Source of the DNA: Vicugna pacos
Lineage: Eukaryota > Chordata > Mammalia > Artiodactyla > Camelidae
Length of the DNA: 64,000 nt
Direction of reading: 5' to 3'
Assembly: GCF_048564905.1 (NCBI RefSeq)
Contig: NC_132995.1
Coordinates: forward strand, 1,314,501 to 1,378,500
How positions within the stretch are numbered: position 1 is the stretch's first letter; the number at the start of each line of letters is the position of its first letter. A program made the translations under genes and the position numbers. The notes beneath the pieces were generated by a model that searched no databases, was not told the origin of the DNA, and saw only the letters and a list, made by a program, of their open reading frames with translations. Shown one piece after another: positions 57,480 to 64,000 of the stretch.

Positions 57480-60430
57480 GGATGTGGGGCGTGAGAAGGG
57501 CGGTGTCCCAGGCTTCAGTTGAGCATCTGGGACATGCCCTGCCAAGTGTGGGTCCTTGGCTTTGCACAGGAAAGAATTCAACAGCGAGCCACAGTTGAGT
57601 AAAGGTAGATTTATTTAGAGAGATACATCAAAAGGCAAGAGAAAGGCCATAAGGTGTAGGGGTTGGGTGCTCAGATTAGAGTAAAAGTAGGTACACACTC
57701 CATAGACAGAGTGCGGGCCACCTCCGAAGCGGGAGAGACAGAGAGGGCGGCAGCCACAAGGCACCCTGTTGCCAGTTTTTATGGGCTTGGTGGCTTCATA
57801 TGCTAATAAGTGGAAGGACCAGTCTAACTAGCCTGGGGAAGGGGCTGGGATTCCCAGGAAGTCGGCCATTTCCCACTCTTTGACCTTTTGTGGTTAGCTT
57901 TGGGACTGTCATGGCGCCTGTGGGCATGTTATTTACTATGTTAATATATTACAATGGGCATATAATGAAGGTCAAGGTCTCCTAGAACTCAAATCTCCTA
58001 CCATCTTGAGCCTCAAGCCCTACTGGGGGTTGATCTTCCACCATTTTGATGTTAACTGCTGTATCATTCCTTGGCTGTGAATGGCTACGCCCTGCCCCCT
58101 TCCTGTCTCAGAATAAGTTAAATTTTCTTGCTCGGATGACTAAGGCTTTATTATTAATGGAAAGCCTTTTAAGACTTGCATTTGTCCTTGATAAACCTTT
58201 AAGGAGACTACGAATTAGATTTTGGGTGAGGGAGCCTTCCCAGCAGTTTGAATTTAAAAAGCCCTTTTCCCCCTCTTTCTTTCCCCTTGGTTTCAGGTTT
58301 TACCTCATTGAGCTAACCAGGCTCATTCTCAGGTCACCGTGGGCTATATTAACATTTCTATTTGGAGAGATTTTCAAGACATAGACAGTTGCTTTTAATT
58401 CTCCCAAGAACTGATCTGTCACCTAAATGATATTAAAAGATTGATTTGCTCAACTATATTTTAATTTGCTTTTTTATTTCAGTGAAAAGATTTCCAAGTA
58501 AACTGAAATTTGAGTTCTATGTTCTAGAACTGTAGAGTTCATATATTATATATATACACATATACATAATATATATATATTAAACTGGGGTAAATATAGC
58601 ACATTTATTTGGAGTTCCTTAATGTTGGGGATCAATAGGGGGTCCCTTTGGCCCATTCAACTTTTGGTAGTGTTGTATCAAAACCTTTTGTTTTAATTCC
58701 ATTAATGTCCATTTTATTTATCCCATTTCTTAACAACCATTTAAATATTTCTTTATCCATTTGGGATGAGTCCCTTTAAAAATTCTATCTTGTTGGGGGT
58801 TCTGTCTTGTTCCTTCAGTTTTTTTTTTTCTTCTTATTTCCATGTTAATCAACCTAATCACAATTAATTATCCTAATGTTTTTATTAGCTTCTATTAGAC
58901 CCATTGAAGGGAAGCGGAGACCACAAATAAGGCTTCTCAAACCAGGTTTTTTGTTTTAAATTAAGGGAATTCTTAGGTTAACCATTATATGTATACATAC
59001 ATATATACTTTTTTATCTTCTAATTTGTTTTTCTTCCCCCCATAGGTACCAATAATACAACTGTTTATAATGAGAATTCTCTAAAATTTACCAGTTTAGG
59101 AGCTTCTCCAATTTAAGGGATCTGCCATCTGGCCATTAATGACATATCCTTATAGAGACTCAAACCAAGAAGACCCAGGAGGCATCCCCTCAAAAGAGTG
59201 TGAAGGATGCCACTTTAACAAGGTCCAGGAAGCTTACTCCCAAAAATAGTCCAAGAAAGTAAAGGCCTTCATTGTACATGCAATGAAGGTTAAGAGGGCA
59301 AAAAGGCCTCTGAGAGCTGGCGCAGTCAGACAAAAGACTGCTCAGAGCCCCAACCTGTTATATTGGCTGCCAAATGTACACCCTAAAGTGCCTTGCAGAT
59401 GGCAGAGTTGGAGCTCTCAAAACACGCATACACCCCTAAGGCGATCAAGTAGAACATTTACATCTCAAAGACACTGGGAGAGACCTGCGAGCTCCCCTAG
59501 AAGGGCTTTTGTTCCTTTAAGGTTAGAACTCTGAAAAGAAGTTTTATCAAGCTGTCTTTTTTCTAACTAAACTGCAGAGGTAATCAAAGAGCCCCGTCTT
59601 AGTCATTCTCAGGGCAAGATTTCCTTTAATTTCCAATTAAGTAAGTCCCTCTAAGAGTAAGTCTTGTATGTATAGAAACTTGGCTGGGGTGTTATTTGGA
59701 GGCTGGCAATCTTCATTTCTTTTCCTTTTGTTTTGAAAGCTTTGTTCCCCATTCCAAGATTGGCTCGTGGAGATGAAGTATTTAGCGATGATCCCGCAGT
59801 GGTCCAATGTGCCATTTGTGAGCTTAACTCCTCTAGGTTTTTCCCTAGAGTTCTTTCAGCCCTCTTATGTGTCTCTGTTTCTCCCTTTGGTAGCCCAAGA
59901 CCACCACTGGGTGCTCAGATTACTGAGTGTCCATGGAAGAGCAAGTTTTTAATTAGAGTGAATGGGTTTCCCTATAGGAACGGCTGCATAGTGTGAGGAG
60001 TTGCCTGCACCACTCCCGCAAGTTTCTCAGTTGCCTGAGGAAGCAAAGTTGTTGGCCAGGAGAAATGTCGCTTTTACTGAGCTGAAAGCTCTCATAATAT
60101 ATCTTCACTTTTATTCTGACAAACTCTATTAAAAGCAGCCAATTCTAGGAAAAACAACAGGCCGGTCTTCCACCTAATTACCTAGTCCAAACCTACTCAG
60201 TGTCTTTCAGCTAAGTAACGTCTTCCCAGTCTTTCAACTGAGGATAACCCACTCAACGTCCAAACTGAGCAAAAATCATCCCAATCTTTCAACTGAGGAT
60301 AAACCACTCAGTGTCAGAACTGAGTGAAATCTTCCCAGTGTCTTTCAATTGAGGGTAATCCAGGCACCTCTTCTCAAATCTAAGTTTCAAGGATAACCTA
60401 TTCCTCCAGAGAGGAGTTTAGCACAACCCA
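57480..60430 (-). mobile_element. LTR-retroelement fossil: LTR plus probable internal region
   Basis: On the minus strand, 58080-57480 looks like an LTR with AATAAA and a following ATTCTTTCCTGTGCAAAGCC R/U5-like part. A purine-rich stretch precedes it near 58.1 kb. The sequence from 58.1 to 60.4 kb is probably internal but no protein was recognised. Broken; ERV1-like by guess; moderately old. Confidence 0.5.
58540..58583. repeat. (TA)n-rich microsatellite
   Basis: ATATATTATATATATACACA, then further TA runs. Confidence 0.8.
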
Positions 60431-60434
60431 ATAA

Positions 60435-61375
60435 AACTTAGGTTCCTCATACAGATGGACAACAGGCACGTGAAAAGACCCTCAACATCGCTAACTAGAG
60501 AAATGCAATTCAAAACTACAGTGAGGTGTCACCTCACACTGGTCAAAATGGCCATCATCAAAAAGTCTACAAATCATAAATGCTGGAGAAGGTCTGGAGA
60601 AAAGGGGACCCTCCTACACTGTTGATGGGAATGTAACTTGGTGCAGGTCCTATGGAGAAGAATATGGAGGTTCCTTAAGAAACTAAAAGTAAAGTCACTA
60701 TATGATCCAGCAATCCCACTCCTGGGCATATATTGGAAAAGACAAAAACTCTAATTTGAAAAGATATGTGCACCCCAGTGTTCACAGCACCACCATTTAC
60801 TATAGCCAAGATACGGAAGCGACCTAAATGTCCATTGACTAGATGACTGGACAAAGAAGATGTGATATATATAGAAAGGAGTACTCAGCCATAAAAAAAG
60901 AATAAAAATAATGCCATTTGCAGCAACATGGACGAATTTAGAGATTATCACACTATCACACTAAGTGAAGTAAGTCAGACAGAGAAAGGCAAATATCATG
61001 TAATGTTACTCATATGTGGGACCTAAAAAAGGACACAAATGAACTTATTTACAAAACAGAAACAGACTCACAGACACAGAAAACGAACTTATGGTTACCA
61101 AAGGGAAACGGGGGGTGGAGGAATAAGTTAGGAATTTAGAATTAACAGATACACATTACTATATATAAAACAGATAAACAACAAGGACCTACTGTATAGC
61201 ACAGGGAACAATATAAAATATTTTGTACTAACCTATAATGGAAGAGAATCTGAAAAAGAACATATATGTATAACAGAATACTTCTATTCACATATATATA
61301 ACTGAATCACTTGGCTATACTCCTGAAACATTGGAAATCAACATACTTCACTAAAAACAAAAAATTTAGGTTTCT
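60435..61375 (+). mobile_element. 5'-truncated L1 with ungulate-type 3' UTR
   Basis: It begins within ORF2 (AACATCGCTAACTAGAGAAATG). It runs through GCAACATGGACGAATTTAGAG and the GGGGGTGGAGGAATAAG 3' UTR to an A-rich end. Confidence 0.85.
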
Positions 61376-61389
61376 ATTTTTTAGGTTAG

Positions 61390-62440
61390 CCAATAACAGG
61401 AAATCTGAGAACCAGGAGAGAAGTCTGCTCTGGGTCCACTCATTGGTCACCGAAACTATAAACTGGTGGCGAGGGAAGCACAACCTAAAAGCTGAGAATT
61501 ATGTTTTATTCCACGGACTTACTGAGGACTCTCAGCTCTGAGGGACTGTTCCAGAGAGGTAACAGAGGCGTCAGGATATAGAGGAGTTTTTTTAAACAAA
61601 CAAACAAACAAAACAGGTAGTCGAACATCAAAAGATTACTGATAATTAAATCAAACCAGATATGTCACACTAATGAATTTAGTGCTTTTTACTATCTGGG
61701 AAGATGCTGGGCTTATTAAAATTGTTCTTTAGTATGCACCTTAACTATCTAGGGCCAATGCCCTATTTCCCTGCATCCTGAATCCCCGCCACAGGGGCCC
61801 ACTGGGGTTGAGTGTGGAGTTCCAGTTCTAAAAGCATGAAGGTTAGTGGAGGTGGGTCCTGGGTAGTATCTCCATTGTCATGCATGGCAGCTGCTTCAGG
61901 GAAGGCAACTGCTCTTTCTTCAGGCAATGCAGGGTTGATTACCCCAGAGAGGGAGGGGATACCACTGAGGGTGGGGCTGCCACGGCCCATGGGTGCTGTC
62001 AGTGGGGGAGAGGAGACCTTTACCACGGACAAAGACGTCCCAACAGAATTTAGGGTCTCAATGTCCTCATTTTCATCAAGGTCTTCCCACATAGCCCCAT
62101 CCCATTTTTCCCCAGTCAGTGCCCTCACGTTGAAAGTAGATCCCCTGTGAAGCTGGGAGTTCAACGCGTGTTATAATTCAGCCAATCCCAGCATGAGGTT
62201 TTGCATTTGATTTCCAGCAATTTCAGCCCTGTGTCCACAGGAGGTAAGGGTCTTCCTTGGGGCTCTCACAGGTCTTAGGTCACTTGTGTCTTTAACGACC
62301 TGGGAATTGAAATCCCTGAACTCATCCTTTCCTTTCAACACCCTGTACAGCCACGTTAGTAGCGACCACCCGACATTGTTATATTCCTCAGTTTTCCAAA
62401 AATGTTCGAAAGTATCATACACAGAGTCCTTTAGCTTCTT
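61390..62440 (-). mobile_element. LTR-retroelement fossil (class II-like LTR with gag-like remnant)
   Basis: The sequence around 61440-61580 (GAGAATTATGTTTTATTCCA on plus) resembles ungulate class II LTRs read in antisense. Two short minus-strand open stretches at 61763-62422 look gag-like only loosely. Broken. The family assignment is tentative. Confidence 0.45.
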
Positions 62441-62449
62441 TTTAAAATT

Positions 62450-62560
62450 TTTAATAATTCTTATTTTTGTATTGAAGTGTAGTCAGTTTACAACATTAGT
62501 TTCAGGTGTAAAGCAAAGTGATTCCGCTATACATATCCCGTCACGTCTTATAAGTGGCTG
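62450..62560 (-). mobile_element. Short L1 3'-end fragment
   Basis: GAAGTGTAGTCAGTTTACAA is the antisense of the common ungulate L1 3' terminus. Confidence 0.55.
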
Positions 62561-62879
62561 ATTAAGAGTACCCAGTGGAGGTATTTTGCGTTATCTCTAC
62601 AAACAGCTCACACTGTGTACTATCAGTGCTCAGTTTAGTGCTAGGAATAGACACATCAGCATATCCTTAAAAATTATTTATTTATTTAAGAGCCATCAGC
62701 ATCTTTAAATCTAATCCAATTGGACAGCCAATTCCAGAAATCTGACAACCAATTCAGAAAACAGTCTATCTATATATATATCTGTCTAGAGGCTTCTCGA
62801 GGAGGTGTTTGTGCACTAGTGGTCCTCAATGCTGCATGTTTGTAAATGACAATTAAGAGGAAATTTATCAACAAATATT

Positions 62880-63045
62880 TATTTTTTAATTGAAGTACAG
62901 TCAGTTTACAATGTCGTGTCAATTTCTGGCGTACAGCGTGTTGTTTCAGTCATACATACACATATGTGTATTCCTTTTTATATTCTTTTTCATTATAGGT
63001 TACTGCAAGAAATTGAATGTAGTTGCCTGTGCTACACAGCTATAA
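62880..63045 (-). mobile_element. L1 3'-end fragment
   Basis: The antisense tail includes TTGAAGTACAGTCAGTTTAC and TTTTTCATTATAGGTTACTG. It lies about 0.7 kb upstream of the DUXA exon. Confidence 0.65.
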
Positions 63046-63560
63046 AGAAGTAAAAGAACTTGTCAACTTCCCTCCAGACTGATCATTGACTTCAAGAAGG
63101 AATTGCAAGGAAAATGCCTTTTTACTCACTGCGTATGCACCCTCACGTGCATAACTCCTGTCGCTGCAGGATAGGATTCTGTTTTTATTTACAATTTTTA
63201 CATTTTGCAAGCGTGGCTTTTTTTGCCATTAATTTTTAAGTATGGCATTCAAACGTTATTTATTTTGATCACAGAATTCTTAGCACCCCACCCACCCCCT
63301 TAAATATCGCTCCCTGGAAATGAGAGGCTTACCTGCCTCATCCTAATCCTGAGACTAATTACTAATTTAATAAGAAAAAGCCACCACTTCAAGAGATAAG
63401 TGAAGAGTATGAAGAAGCAATTTCAAAGAAAAATACATATGTATAAAATAAACGTTTGGGAAAAGGTGTGTAAACGGCATATACTCAAAAACACTCTTGC
63501 GCAAGTGTCGAGGTTGGTATAGGTTGTTAAATCTCCATCAAGGGAAGGAAAAAATCCTAT
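63046..63560. other. DUXA distal upstream region, nothing firm
   Basis: AT-rich, unique-looking sequence. TAATTTAATAA near 63361 is one base from a DUX-type core but is not an exact match. Confidence 0.4.
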
Positions 63561-63639
63561 CTAGTCTTTCCCAGATTAATCGGGTGTAGGCTGGCTTAAG
63601 AAATGAAATAATCAGTAAAGGTAAACTTCTCGGATCAGC

Positions 63640-63752
63640 CACTAATGATTAGATTAGTGGGAGGGGCCATCCAGGCGGATCAGATAAAAGCCCCACCAGT
63701 TGCTGTTTCTCAGTCTCCTGGCGGAGTCTGACTTTGGAACTCTTCCTCCAAC
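63640..63752 (+). promoter_or_regulatory. DUXA: Putative DUXA core promoter with DUX-type site and TATA-like box
   Basis: TGATTAGATTA at 63646-63656 is, on the minus strand, TAATCTAATCA. This fits the known DUX4 consensus TAAYYTAATCA exactly. A GATAAAA TATA-like box follows at 63683-63689, about 65 bp before the ATG. A further homeodomain-type GATTAATC core lies near 63573. Confidence 0.6.
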
Positions 63753-63777
63753 ATGGCTGAAGACAAATTTCCAAAAC
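63753..63777 (+). CDS. DUXA: DUXA first coding exon (partial gene, runs off right edge)
   Basis: ATGGCTGAAGAC opens an exon encoding MAEDKFPK plus one base, followed by a strong donor GTAAGT. Human DUXA, as remembered, begins MAED and lies next to ZNF264 in opposite orientation, exactly as here. DUXA is a double-homeobox transcription factor expressed around embryonic genome activation. The homeodomain exons lie outside the window, so the call rests on four matching residues, a donor site, a TATA-like promoter and synteny. Confidence 0.68.
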
Positions 63778-64000
63778 GTAAGTTACTTGCACACCAGACT
63801 GCCATTGTGGTTTCCTTGGTTTGGGTGGGAAATAGGGCTGAAAACCTCGTGGGCTTGTCAGATGTTGTGGGAGTCCTGTTTTGTACTCTGTTAAGTAATG
63901 GTGCTAGGGTCAGGGGAAGCCAGTTTCTTTCATGTGATGTGAAAATATACCATCCTGTGCGCATCTAAGTACCGGGAACTTTGGAAAGACATTCAAGAAC

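Noticed and set aside
63361-63371. TAATTTAATAA as a second DUX-type site
   Set aside because: It departs from the consensus at a core base, so only the exact site at 63646-63656 is reported.

Overview
The window is mammalian nuclear DNA, almost certainly from a camelid (camel, alpaca or llama). The strongest clue is a set of tRNA-derived SINEs whose heads read like a tRNA (…GGTCCTGGGTTCAATCCC…CAGTACCTCC) followed by A-rich tails. This is the Vic-1 type known from camelids. Ungulate-type L1 3' ends are also present. Gene order and protein content match human 19q13.43 in reverse orientation: ZNF805, AURKC, ZNF264 (all on the minus strand), then the first exon of DUXA on the plus strand. Gene names rest on remembered human proteins plus this synteny. 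No database search was run.

Layout. About 0.5-21.0 kb is duplication unit 1. It holds an old L1 fragment, the ZNF805 3' UTR, the 13-finger exon, an intron carrying a long L1, the KRAB-B and KRAB-A exons, and a CpG-rich promoter near 19.7-20.5 kb. From 22.25 to 25.6 kb lies AURKC with seven coding exons, a clean poly(A) signal, a TATA box and four CCAAT boxes. From 26 to 31.5 kb there are mostly old repeats. About 31.56-53.2 kb is duplication unit 2, with the same order as unit 1: the paralogous L1 fragment, ZNF264 finger exon, KRAB-B, KRAB-A and a CpG-rich promoter at 51.1-51.7 kb. An endogenous-retrovirus fossil sits in its long intron. From 53 to 63 kb there are LINE fragments and LTR-element fossils. 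At 63.65-63.78 kb lies the DUXA promoter and exon 1, running off the right edge.

Reconstructed coding sequences are open with consistent splice phases: ZNF805 627 aa, ZNF264 615 aa and AURKC 304 aa. The two KRAB zinc-finger genes are paralogous DNA-binding repressors (KRAB recruits TRIM28/KAP1). AURKC is the meiotic and early-embryo Aurora kinase. DUXA is a double-homeobox factor of early embryonic genome activation. The locus therefore groups two repressors with two germline or early-embryo genes. Any functional link between them is inference.

The most notable structural signals are four. First, a 1.55-kb intronic tract is nearly identical (3 differences seen) between the two ZNF units, although the flanking paralogous DNA has diverged clearly. 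This looks like recent gene conversion. Second, a ~0.5-kb imperfect inverted repeat flanks the ZNF805 promoter. Third, an exact DUX-type binding motif lies ~100 bp upstream of the DUXA start codon. Fourth, four CCAAT boxes at ~33-bp periodicity lie upstream of AURKC. I did not find a convincing wholly new biological system.
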